Shown piece by piece: positions 12,653 to 22,275 of a stretch of 64,000 bases of DNA. The notes below the pieces were generated by a model. It was not told the DNA's origin and did no database searches. It was given only the letters and a program-made list of their open reading frames with translations. Every line of letters starts with the position of its first letter. Position 1 is the first letter of the stretch. The stretch comes from Desmodesmus armatus (Eukaryota; Chlorophyta; Chlorophyceae; Sphaeropleales; Scenedesmaceae): contig VIIQ02000636.1 in NCBI GenBank assembly GCA_007449985.2, forward strand, positions 124,001 through 188,000, read 5' to 3'. Both the position numbers and the translations under genes were made by a program.

Positions 12653-13324
12653 GTGAGCCCAGTGGTGACTGTGGGCTTGGCAGCAGCAGCAGGGCAGCGT
12701 GGGAAGAGGCAGAGGGCTTGCTGCTGCTTGGTGCTGCTGCTCTGGAGGGACACGCTGCCCCTGGTCCCTCCCATCAGCAGCAGCAACAGGAGCAGCTCGC
12801 CCTGTGCAGGCAATACCAGCAGCAGTTCCAGCAGGCTGCAGCCATGCTGGGGCTGTCCAGTGAATTGATGGCAGCAGTGGGCGCCTGGTTCACTGAAGCA
12901 GACCAGTACAGCAGCAGCAGCAGTGGGGGTGCGGCGGCTGGCAGCGATGCTGCTGCCGCAGACTGCCTGTCGTCTGTCTGTGCTGCTGCGCAGATGGTGT
13001 GGCTGATGCACTTAAGGGCGAGTCCGGAACACCGGTCTGCTCCCAAGCCTGGGCAGACACAGCTGACAGCAGCAGAGGAGCTGACTGTGGCTGACTTCTT
13101 CCTGCAGGTGTGTGGTGCACCTGCATGATTTGTCGCACTGTTGCTGCTGTAGGTGACGGGCATGTGAATTGCATGGCTTCATGGTTCATTGCTTCATTGC
13201 TTCACCCATACCTGACCTGATAGACTGGGGTACATCAAGAGAATGCCCTATGCGCATCCTCATGCGCCTTGCCAAGGGAACTGTGGCTCCCTGGCTAGTG
13301 TCAAGGGTGAAATAATTGTACTAT

Positions 13325-13369
13325 AGTATGATAGTTGATACTTTAGTATGGTGGTTGAATTATCATACT
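13325..13369. repeat. short inverted repeat in M3 intron 4
   Basis: AGTATGATA (13325-13333) and TATCATACT (13361-13369) are perfect reverse complements within an AT-rich patch. Confidence 0.5.
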
Positions 13370-13814
13370 TATACTGCAAAGGTGCTGGGTTGAAATCTAC
13401 TAGTGCACGGTTTCCTGCTGTTTTGAACTGACACATGTGTGTGGTCATGTCACACTTTATGCAGGCCCAACCATATTTCAAACATCGCCACTCGCACACC
13501 ATGCACTCCATAAGCACTCGGACACTGACCGCACAATTGACTAATTTCTGGCTTGCTGCCTGCAGGCTCCAGGGTTGCTGTTAGCAGCAGCGGTTGCAGC
13601 ACTTCAGTTGCAGCACGGTCCTGGTGCTGCCGCCGCTGCTGGGACTGTAGTTACAGGGGCGGCTGTGCTGCCCCAGCTACCTATGGCGGCACACTTGGTG
13701 CAGTATTGCCACAACACCTGGCCCTCATTCAGCCGGCTGCTGTGTGGGCAGCTGACAGCAGAGGAGCAGGCAGCAATGCAGCGCACATGCACCGTGTGGA
13801 AGCAGCACCAGCAA

Positions 13815-13854
<40 letters not shown>

Positions 13855-15715
13855 TTCAGGGAAGTGCGCAAAAGTCTGCTGCTGCTGTGCGTGCTGCTGC
13901 TGGTCTGGTGCTGTTGGGCACCAACAGCATCCTACTGCAGCAGCTGCTGAGGACGGCAGCAGCTGCAGGCAGCAGCCAGCACCAGCAGCAGCTGACAGCT
14001 GCGGTTCTGTACTGTGCTGATGCGTCGGGTAGGGTTTTGCAGTGCTTTTGGTCTGACCTCCTGGCTGCTAGGGCAAGCCAGCCTGCTGTTGAGGGCTGTT
14101 TGTCACTGTTCAGCAAGCACTCCTGCTGTGTCCTGACGCAAGCACTACAGACCTTTGAGGCAGCAGTACGACACTGTGTCAGTGCAGGCGGTACTCTGCC
14201 GGCAAGCAGCAGCAGCGACAGCAGCAGCAGCAGGCATGTCGTTCCACCAGCTATCGGCAAAGTGGAGGAGGCGATCGCAGGCATCTACCCTGTCCTGGTC
14301 TACCACGGGTACGGCAGCAGCAGCAGCCTGCGGGGCCTGTCCTGTCCGCAGCATCAGCTGCTGCAGGCTGCGCTGTCAATGCTGCTGACCAGTTCCAAGG
14401 TGTGGCAGTTGGGGCTGCTGCCAGCTGTGTGCTCGGAGGTCATGTGGGATATCGCATTTTCTGCAGCCTCATGCAGAAGGCGGGTGGAGGAGGCACAGCC
14501 TGCTGCCTGTCCCTCTGGCACACAAGCAGAAGCACCACCACCATCAGCAGCAGCAGCAGCGGCAGCACAAGGGGTGGCTGGTGGGGCACAGGTTGCGCAC
14601 ATAGTGACCCGCACTTTGAGCGATCTGGAGCAGCAGCTACGGAAGTGGGTCACACCTGGGAATGCAGCAGCGGCTGCAAACTATCTCGCAGTCGGCCCAC
14701 CCCCACAACTCTTCGTCAAACGTGACGAGCGCAGGAGTGCAGGTGTTGGTGCATTCAGCCAGTGGACCGACTCTTGCAGCCAGCTTGAGGCCATTGTGCG
14801 CCTTGTTCAGGCGAGCTATGATATAGTGGGGTCGGGCGCTGGCTCAGACGCCGTTGGTTTGGAGGCTGCGCGGCGGCGCGTGGAGGCATTATACCCTCCC
14901 ACCAAAGCCCTGATGGATGTGGTGGTGAAAGATATGCTGGCCGCAATCAAGGCTACTCATGGACTGCGCCCGTCTACGTGGATCCCAAATGAGTCTGAGC
15001 GGCCTAAAGTGGCGGCGTTGCTGGGTCACTTTCGTGACTTGGTTGACGCGATGCAGTTGTTCGGCTCTGCGCTGGCGGCGTCGGTTCCCAGCCGGTTTGG
15101 CTGCAACTGGCCGGGCTGTGTGAGGCTGTCGGTGTGAGTGAGGGCTATGGCCTGGTGCGGGGCCAGGCCTGCGTGTGTGGAGGGTGCAGACAGGCCAGGT
15201 GAGGGGGCGGGGGGTGGGAGGGGCTCACATGGATCAATGTAAGTTTGGCATGAAAAGGATGAAACGTTTGTGGCTGGCATCCAGCCGAGCTCAGAACAGT
15301 CCTGTAACACTCAGGCTTTCTCGGGGCAGCCCAAGTTGGTAATACTTGGTGCGTTCCCAGGTCTAGCATCAATTGAGCCTTTGACTGGCTTGGCACCTTG
15401 GCAGCGATTGCATCAGTGCTGTGACAACGCTAGGCACTGTTTGTAGCACACACTGTGCTGATGCTTTTGCGGCTCGACATTCTGTTCATCTCCTGCTGCC
15501 TGCAGGTACTGTTCAGTGGCGTGCCAAGCTGCACACTGGCCGGCACACAAGGCCTTCTGCCAACAGCACCGGCACCAACAGCAGCAGCAGCAGCAGCAGC
15601 AGCAGGGAGGGCCAGCCTCCAGTGCAGCAGCTGAGGCTGCTGCAGCAAGCAAGACGTAGCAATGAATGGAGCAGGCGAGGCCTAAATGAGCAGCAGTCTG
15701 CAAACAGCACAGACT

Positions 15716-15748
15716 GGTTGGGGTTGGGGTTGGGGTTGGGGTCGGGGT
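15716..15748 (+). repeat. (GGGGTT)n tract, G-quadruplex candidate
   Basis: Five G4 blocks separated by TT or TC lie 57-90 nt after the M3 stop, so in the sense strand of its 3' untranslated region. The unit resembles a ciliate-type telomere repeat but is too short to be a telomere. Confidence 0.85.
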
Positions 15749-15835
15749 AGGGAGCTGTCCAAAATTGCTGACTCTGGGGTGTAAGTGCATGCATGCATGC
15801 AGTGTTGGTGCACGTTTCTTGATACAGCAGCTGGA

Positions 15836-15840
15836 TGTAA
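15836..15840 (+). promoter_or_regulatory. candidate polyadenylation signal of M3
   Basis: TGTAA lies 177 nt after the M3 stop, the same spacing as in M1 and close to that in M4. Confidence 0.4.
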
Positions 15841-17756
15841 CACCCCTATGTCTCTGTCAGCTGTACCATGCAAAAGTGGGTGATGAGGTAGGATTACTTA
15901 CAGCAGTACTTTTGATGAGACTAGATGTCCAAGGATGTCCAAGGTTTGGGCTACAAGCCAGGTCAACATATCGTCAAGTTTGTGCATCTGAGGGCGTGTT
16001 TTTAAATAATCAGGATGATGGGTGGGGGCACGAGTTTATGGGGATCGGAAGCTGGTGTTGACGAGATCTCTACTCTAGAGTAGATCAAGGGGCAGCAGTG
16101 GCAAACCACCAAACACACGTGGGCGGGAGCACAACTGTATGATGATGAGTGCAACAAGATCGTGTTGACAGTCAATCGGGATACCAGCGTGCATCGATCA
16201 ACTGAAGCGACAGGAGCAGCAGCAACTCACGACACAAAGTGGCACTATCGGTGAGATGCTGTGCTTCGAAGCGCTACCTGATACAATGCCTATGTGTTGC
16301 TCAATATACCCTGTTGACTGTCATTTGGCGGTCTAGAAACGCTGACTCAGACACTGCACTGGTATCTGCTGTCACTCACTGCTGCTCCCACAGTGACTGC
16401 AGCCTGGGCCACCACTTCAGTCAACCTGAACCAAAGTCACACGCAGTTAGGTACCAGTTCAGCCTGTAGATGTTTCAATAACAGCGCGGCTAGCAACCTC
16501 CAGCAGCAGCTATGGACCAGTTGGCGGGGCAGTATGCAGCAATGTTCCAGGCCCGCCTGCGGCAGAACCGAGGTGGCTTTGCAGGCGCATGGGTCCCAGC
16601 CTATGATGCTCTCATGACATTCCGCACGTCAAAGGCGCAGTGCAGGGGCGACAGCTGCACCTGCCTGGACCTACAGGCTTGTCTGCAGCGGCTGTTGGAA
16701 TCAGCAGCAGAGCAGCCACCACAGCTGACTACCTTGATAGACCTCACGGTGCACATGCTTGCACCATACTCTTCCTACATTCCGGACTGCCCGCATGCTG
16801 ATGCAGCACGGCTAGCAGTTGCTGAAGCCTACTACAAGTGAGGACTGGGATCCAGCAGGGGGTGCGGGAGGGCCCGGGGGGTGAAGGGGGGGGGGGGAGG
16901 GCTTACTTCCAACGACAACAGGAGCAGCTGTTGTCTGTTGACCGCAATTATCGAAGGTCAAGGATACCTGCTCACTTGATCCTGGTGCGCGAGGTGTAAT
17001 AAGTGGTGACACCAGCAGCAGCCGTTTTACAACAGTGTATGGCTTCTTTGTCTGCCGCAGGCTGATCGCCCTGCCAGAGTATGGACGCAGGACACAAGCA
17101 GCAGCAGCAGCAGCAGCAGCTGATGGTGATGATGATGATGATTTCAGTACATATGACGGCATCATTGAGCTGTTATTGGGCAAAGACCAGGTTGTGCAAT
17201 CCCCTCCAACCAAACCCCAGTTGCTGCAGGCCCAGTGGGTCAAGGTGCTGCAGCGGCTGCACAAGGCAGAAGAGGTGGGTATGCGTGTCATGCAGGCATA
17301 CCTGAATACATGAGTTGTATGGGCTAGATTGCCGGAGTTTTGAAGCAATTTGTGCTGCTGTGAAAACGATATCTGCTAAGTAAGGCCGGACAAAACAAGC
17401 AGCTATCGGAAAGGACGAGGCGTGCTGTGTTGTGCTGTGCTGGTACACGCAGGCCCTGCCCCCCAACAACCAGCCCCTGTCAGCAGTCAATGCATCCAAG
17501 CTGTCAAAGTGGATCTGTGAGGGGCCCAAGGGCATTGACAGCAAGCTGGACGGCCTGCTGCAACCCAGCCATACCATGATCCTGTGGGCAGCAGCAGTGT
17601 GCAGGGTGTGCAGGAACAACTTGTTCTTGACCGAGTATACAGGTGACTGGGTGTGCTGGAACTGGTCAATATAGAACTAGTTCGAGGGCAAGCGAACATG
17701 CCGTTCTAAGAACCGCAGGGGGTCCCCAATCACAGCTACCCACTGCGCCATACGGT

Positions 17757-17848
17757 GTTTGTATATGGTGTTAGGGTTTAGGTTCCTGTTTGTATTTGGT
17801 GTTAAGGCTTAGGTTCCTGTTTGTATATGGTGTTAGGGTTTAGGTTCG
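17757..17848 (+). repeat. 31-bp tandem repeat with telomere-like core
   Basis: Three adjacent copies (17757-17787, 17788-17818, 17819-17848) of a 31-bp unit contain GGTGTTAGGGTTTAGG, close to the plant TTTAGGG telomere repeat. The middle copy has drifted (TTAAGGCTTAGG). They lie in intron 3 of M4. Confidence 0.9.
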
Positions 17849-20025
17849 TCTGCGCCTCATCTCAAAGCACGACACACAGCATCTGCAAGGCATGAAGTTA
17901 GCATCAAGAGTTGCCACATCCCCTCCTGATGGAATAATCTCACTGTATGCAATGTTGTCGATCACGTTGTGTGTGCTCCCTTCTGCACCGTAGAGTGTCT
18001 GGTGCAGCCCGCTGCTGGTCTTGCTGCCGCCCTGTTGGACGTGACATGCACCATGGGCAGGCTGTCAGCAGCAGGCATCCGCTTCAACACACAGCCCTCA
18101 CCAGCAGCAGTGGCAGCAGCCATTGACCTAGCAGCACAGGTGAACGCAGCACTCAGCCCCTTCCATGCAAAACGAATGCGCTTCACCGAGCAGGAGCACT
18201 TGCAGCAGCAGCAGCAGCAGCAGCAGGCGCCGCCGCAGCCGCCGCTGCTGCTGCCCCCGCTGTACCTCAACTCTTTGCAGCTGCAGCAGGAGGAATTGTT
18301 CAGGGAAACGTTCCTGCAGACAAAGGCAGCACATGATGGCGAGCAGTTTGAGGACATCATCACAGAGCCCGCCCAACAGGCACTCGAAAACATGCCGCAG
18401 TTTTGGTCACTGGGAGCACCTCTGATTTGTATTCAGGGATTTTGACTGCTGCAGCACTGGGAGCAGCAGCTTCTGCAACAGCAGCAGCAGCCACAGCAGG
18501 AGGGCGTGGAGCCTGCTGCTCCTGGCCCTGCGCATGCCATCGCTGCTAGTGGTGCAGTTAGTAGTAGTAGCAGCAGGCCGGCTTGGCAAGAGGCAGAGGG
18601 CTTGTTGCTGCTTGGGGCTGCTGCTCTGGAGGGACATGCAGCCCCTGGTCCCTCCCAACAGCAGCAGTTACAGCAACAGCTCGCCCTGTGCAGGCATTAC
18701 CAGCAGCAGCTCCAGCAGGCTGCAGCCAAGCTGGGGCTATCCAGTGAATTGATGGCAGCAGTAACGGCCTGGTTCACTGAGGCAGGACAGTACAGCAGCA
18801 GCAGCAGCAATGCTGCTGCTGCTGCTGCTGACCGCCTGGCTGATGTGTGTACAGCGTCGTCGCTTTTCACACGGGTGTACTGCCTAGTGGCCCTACAGTC
18901 AGAGACAGCTCAGCAGAAACCATTGCAGCGTTTCAGTGCAGCAGAGGAGCTGCTGGTCACTGGCTTCTTCCTGCAGGTGTGTTAAACAAGGGGTTGCCAC
19001 ATAACTGATGATTTGAATTATTTTTTTGAATTTTTCTAATGCGTACCAGCCTCCAGGACTGGTGTCTTGTCACACCTTTCAAGGTGCCTCTCACAGTCAG
19101 GACTGGTCAGGCCTGACAACCCCGCATGCTGTTGATTCAACAAGAAGTATTGCTATTCACATGCAGCCGGCAGTCTCCTGCAACAACCCTGTGTAATATT
19201 TGTTGCCAACAAGAGGCACTGCTGTGAAATTCTGCTGTGCAGAACCCCACGCATTGACAGTAGGGCTGTTGGGTGCTTCTGCCTGCAGGTGCCAGTGCTG
19301 CTGTCAGCAACAGCAGTAGCAGCAGTTATGCAGGCACAGCCAGTCGGAGCTGCTGCTGCTGCTGCTGCTGGCCCTGCGGCAGTGCTGTGCCAGCTGCCGC
19401 TGGTGGCCCACCTACTGCAGATGTACGAAAAAATCCTTCCGTCTATTGGTCAGCTGCTGTGTACAAAGCTAGCAGGGGCAGCGGCAGCAAACGCAGCACA
19501 GGGGCTGACTGCCACAGCATTGCAGCAGCAAAGCAGCAAGCAGACGTGGGCTGCTGCTGCAAGTGCGGCGGCCGCACGGGTGCTGCTGTGCAGCGGCAGC
19601 ATTCTTGTGCAGCAGCTGCTGAAGATGGCAGCAGCAGCAGCAGCAGCAGCAGCAACCGCAGCAACAGAACCCCAGCTGCAGCAGCAGCTGCTATTGGCTG
19701 CCATCGTGTACTGTGCTGATGCATTAGGTTCACAGGTGCAGGAATCCTGGATGAGTCTGCGTTCGAACGAGACAGAGAGGCTTGTCGATGGCTGTTTGGT
19801 GCTGTACAGCAAGCAGAACATCAGCACCCTGGCACGGGCAGTACAGGCCTTCGAGGCAGCAGTACGGCACCTTGCTGCTACGGCAGCACCACATGCTGCT
19901 GCAGGCAGCACGCTGCGGGCGGATAGCAGCAGCAGCAGCAGCAGCAGCAGGCCTTTCGTGCCACCATCGATCATTCCGATGGAGCAGGCAGCTGTCAACA
20001 TCTACTGCACCCTGATCCACCGCGC

Positions 20026-20061
<36 letters not shown>

Positions 20062-21097
20062 GAACCTCTCCTGTTCCCAGCATCAGCTGCTGCAAGCTGC
20101 GCTGTCGCTGCTGCTGACGGCCAGCAAGCTGTGGCAAGCAGGTCTGCAGCAGCCTTTGCCATTGGAGGCGATGCAGTTGTTTGCAGGCAAAGCATCGTGC
20201 AGTGTGCTGGGCATGGCCGAAGCGCAACACCCTAACATCCTACCCCCTGCTTCCGCAGCTACAGCAGCAGCACCAGCAGCAATCACAGCAGCAGTAGCGG
20301 CGGCTTCAGCAGAGGCTGGTGGGGTGCAGGTGTGTCACATAGTCGCCCGGTACCTCGGCTGCTGTGAGCAGCAGCTGAGGCAGTGGGTGGCCTCTGGGGA
20401 CGCAGTGGGTGCTGCGAAGTGGCTCTCTGGGTCGTCGGACAAGAGCTTCACCTTCGTGCCTTGTGAGCCACCAAGCAGTGCGGCCGCTGCAGCAGCAGAC
20501 GGTGCCCCCACTCGTCTAGAGGCTATACGCAAGTTGATTGAGCTTCCTTGTGCTATGGTGCCTTGTGGCTGGGACAGTCTTGGAGGTCAGGCCCAGCGGA
20601 AGCGGTTTGGGGGCCTGTACCAAAGCACACAGTCACTGTTGGACACACTACAGCCTACCAACCGGAGCAACACTGGCAGCAGGGCACAGCGGCAGGTTCA
20701 GGGAAGGGTGGCGAAGGGCAAGAAGGATCGTCTGTTGGCGGACTTGGGTGGCTGGGCGGATGAGCTGCAGGGTTTTGGGTGTGTGCTGGCGGCGTCGCTG
20801 CCCAGCCGGTTTGGCTGCAACTGGCCGGGCTGTGTGAGGCTGTCGGGTGTGAGTGAGGGCTATGGCCTGGTGCGGGGCCAGGCCTGCGTGTGTGAAGGGT
20901 GCAGACAGGCCAGGTGAGGGGCTGGTGGCTGGGTTGGTGAGGAGAGCTTTTGTTGGTGAAAGTAGCATTTGTCCTCTAGGATTTGAGCGGGAAAGTGATG
21001 AGGGTGTTTTGCAAGCATGTGGGTTGTTAGGGTGATTAGGGGCAATACGCAGGAAGTCATGCTCAGTCAAAGTGTTCTCCTGTCTTGCTTTGTACCC

Positions 21098-21252
21098 TAT
21101 TCGAATTTATTTTTGATTATTTATATTTTTACATACTTTTTTTAAATTTCTTATTTCTTATAAAAAAATTTATTAAAAACAAGGAAGGGAAAATAATCAG
21201 ATGAGATTTATTTATAGCTTAAAATAAAAACTTAAATAAGAATTCTAAACTT
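21098..21252. other. AT-rich island in M4 intron 5
   Basis: Roughly 155 bases are strikingly A/T-rich, with runs such as ATAAAAAAATTTATTAAAA, unlike the surrounding CAG-rich DNA. No gene is visible. A fragment of organelle DNA moved to the nucleus is a reasonable guess. It ends about 210 nt before the MYND exon acceptor. Confidence 0.75.
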
Positions 21253-21789
21253 GTGGAGCTCCTGGTAAAACATTGTGATCAAACAGTTCAAGGCTGATTT
21301 TGGTCGACGCATCCAGAGTCAACATGGACCCAGCATGTGACTGGCTTGGCCACATTCTTGGCAACGTCACTGGTGCAGTCATAGTACTAGTGCACACAAT
21401 ATGTACTGCTGCTTGCCGCAACGTTGATGCGATGGTGCTGGTCACTCTTGCTGCCTGCAGGTACTGCTCTGTGGCGTGCCAGGCTGCCCACTGGCCAGCA
21501 CACAAGGCCTTCTGCCAACAGCACCAGCGGCGGCGGCAGCAGCAGGGAGGGGCAGCAGCCAGTGCCGCACGGACAGCAGCTGCAGCATTGAATGGGTCCT
21601 GAATGCAGAGCTGGTGCTGTGTCAAGGCACACACTGCAGTCAGGGGCATATGCGCATATTGATGCACATGTTAGTCATGTACCTACCCAACACTGATGTG
21701 CCACATGTGCAGTGCAGGCCCTAGGGGTGTTTGCTGAGGCTGCAGCCAGTTTCCAAAATGCAGGGCCCCTGCCAGTGTGGCAGTAGTGT

Positions 21790-21794
21790 TGTAA
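21790..21794 (+). promoter_or_regulatory. candidate polyadenylation signal of M4
   Basis: TGTAA lies 188 nt after the M4 stop, similar to M1 (176) and M3 (177). Confidence 0.4.
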
Positions 21795-22198
21795 CTTACA
21801 AGATCTGTGTTTTTTTAGGCATGGTGATGTGAGTATCACTGATATGTGGCACATTTCAACCCCAAGCCAAGCTGGAGGGTCGGTGGTCACCTAGAGCAAC
21901 ATAAGCTTTGTCTTGATATTGGAAGGTACAAGTAGAGGCTGGCAGCCAAATGTAGGTTGCAAAATCAGAGGGTCAACAGCCAAGCTTGAAGGGTCAAAGA
22001 CCAATGGAGAGACTCTCTTAGACCATACCAAAACCCCAGTTGTCACTTGTGGTCTGCCAGGCTGCTACCTGGCAGTATGATCAGATCACCAGCACCAGAC
22101 CTACAGTGTTCACCAGCACCAGAGAAAAGTGAAGTTGAATCCTGCAGGGCTTCTGGTGGCTTGTTTCAGCCTCCTCCCTTTCACTGCGCCTGCTCACA

Positions 22199-22234
22199 CA
22201 GCACCAGCACCAGCACCAGCACCAGCACCAGCAC
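22199..22234 (+). repeat. (AGCACC)n repeat upstream of F-A
   Basis: About six units of AGCACC lie 40-75 nt upstream of the F-A start codon, probably in its 5' untranslated region. Confidence 0.85.
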
Positions 22235-22275
22235 TAGACAGTACTGTCGGAGTGGCCTGTGCCGGAGTGGACACC

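Larger units (their letters stand above)
10255..15659 (+). pseudogene. MYND paralog M3 with a one-base deletion in the MYND exon
   Basis: The six exons are 10255-10604, 10926-11142, 11500-11689, 12083-13107, 13566-15198 and 15506-15659, with the same phases as M2. Exons 1-4 are open: exon 1 has CRGSSCLCLDLQ (the C-x4-C-x-C motif), exon 3 is exactly 190 nt as in every copy, and exon 4 carries an Ala run at about 12606-12650. Exon 5 has a long Gln run near 13812-13855. It is 1,633 nt long, one base short of the phase all paralogs keep. At 15131-15132 the other copies read TCGGGTGTGAG while M3 reads TCGGTGTGAG, so translation runs straight into TGA at 15135-15137 after codon ~1116. This removes the last six of eight zinc ligands. 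Downstream sequence, including exon 6, is still well preserved, so the lesion is recent or an assembly error. A truncated product lacking MYND is also possible. Confidence 0.75.
15660..16511 (+). other. intergenic M3-M4
   Basis: About 850 bases hold the GGGGTT tract, the TGTAA motif and a 14-nt palindrome, CTACTCTAGAGTAG, at 16070-16083. A 98-codon frame at 15765-16061 is not recognisable and is probably chance. Confidence 0.5.
16512..21602 (+). pseudogene. MYND paralog M4 with an in-frame TGA in exon 4
   Basis: Exons are 16512-16837, 17061-17274, 17453-17642, 17994-18976, 19289-20913 and 21461-21602, with phases as in M2; all exon lengths fit a 1,159-residue protein. Exon 1 shows CRGDSCTCLDLQACLQ; exon 2 has an Asp run (DDDDD). 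In exon 4 the codon at 18443-18445 (codon ~394) is TGA where paralogs have Gln (GSQLLQ versus GF*LLQ). The frame is open on both sides, so this is a clean nonsense change. The MYND finger (about residues 1081-1131) is complete. Exon 4 uses a TAG acceptor (CCGTAG). Intron 3 contains telomere-like tandem repeats and intron 5 an AT-rich island. Because every splice site and the remaining frame are intact, a recent nonsense mutation, polymorphism or sequencing error are all possible; stop-codon recoding is less likely. Confidence 0.75.
21603..22275 (+). other. intergenic M4-F-A
   Basis: This is the junction between the MYND array and the first F-box gene. It holds the TGTAA motif of M4, the AGCACC repeat and the presumed F-A promoter. 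The ~40 nt before the F-A ATG (GTCGGAGTGGC, TGTGCCGGAG) are nearly repeated upstream of F-B, which suggests a retained leader or promoter element. Confidence 0.5.

Noticed and set aside
17757..17848. A true chromosome end
   Set aside because: Only three diverged units inside an intron, with genes continuing on both sides.
18443..18445. Selenocysteine reading of the M4 TGA
   Set aside because: The paralogs have Gln here, there is no redox motif, and no SECIS-like element was noticed.
22129..22275. Upstream in-frame extension of F-A with Ala-Pro repeats
   Set aside because: It begins at a GTG, is not shared by the other F-box genes, and reflects the AGCACC microsatellite. The MAAQ start is conserved.
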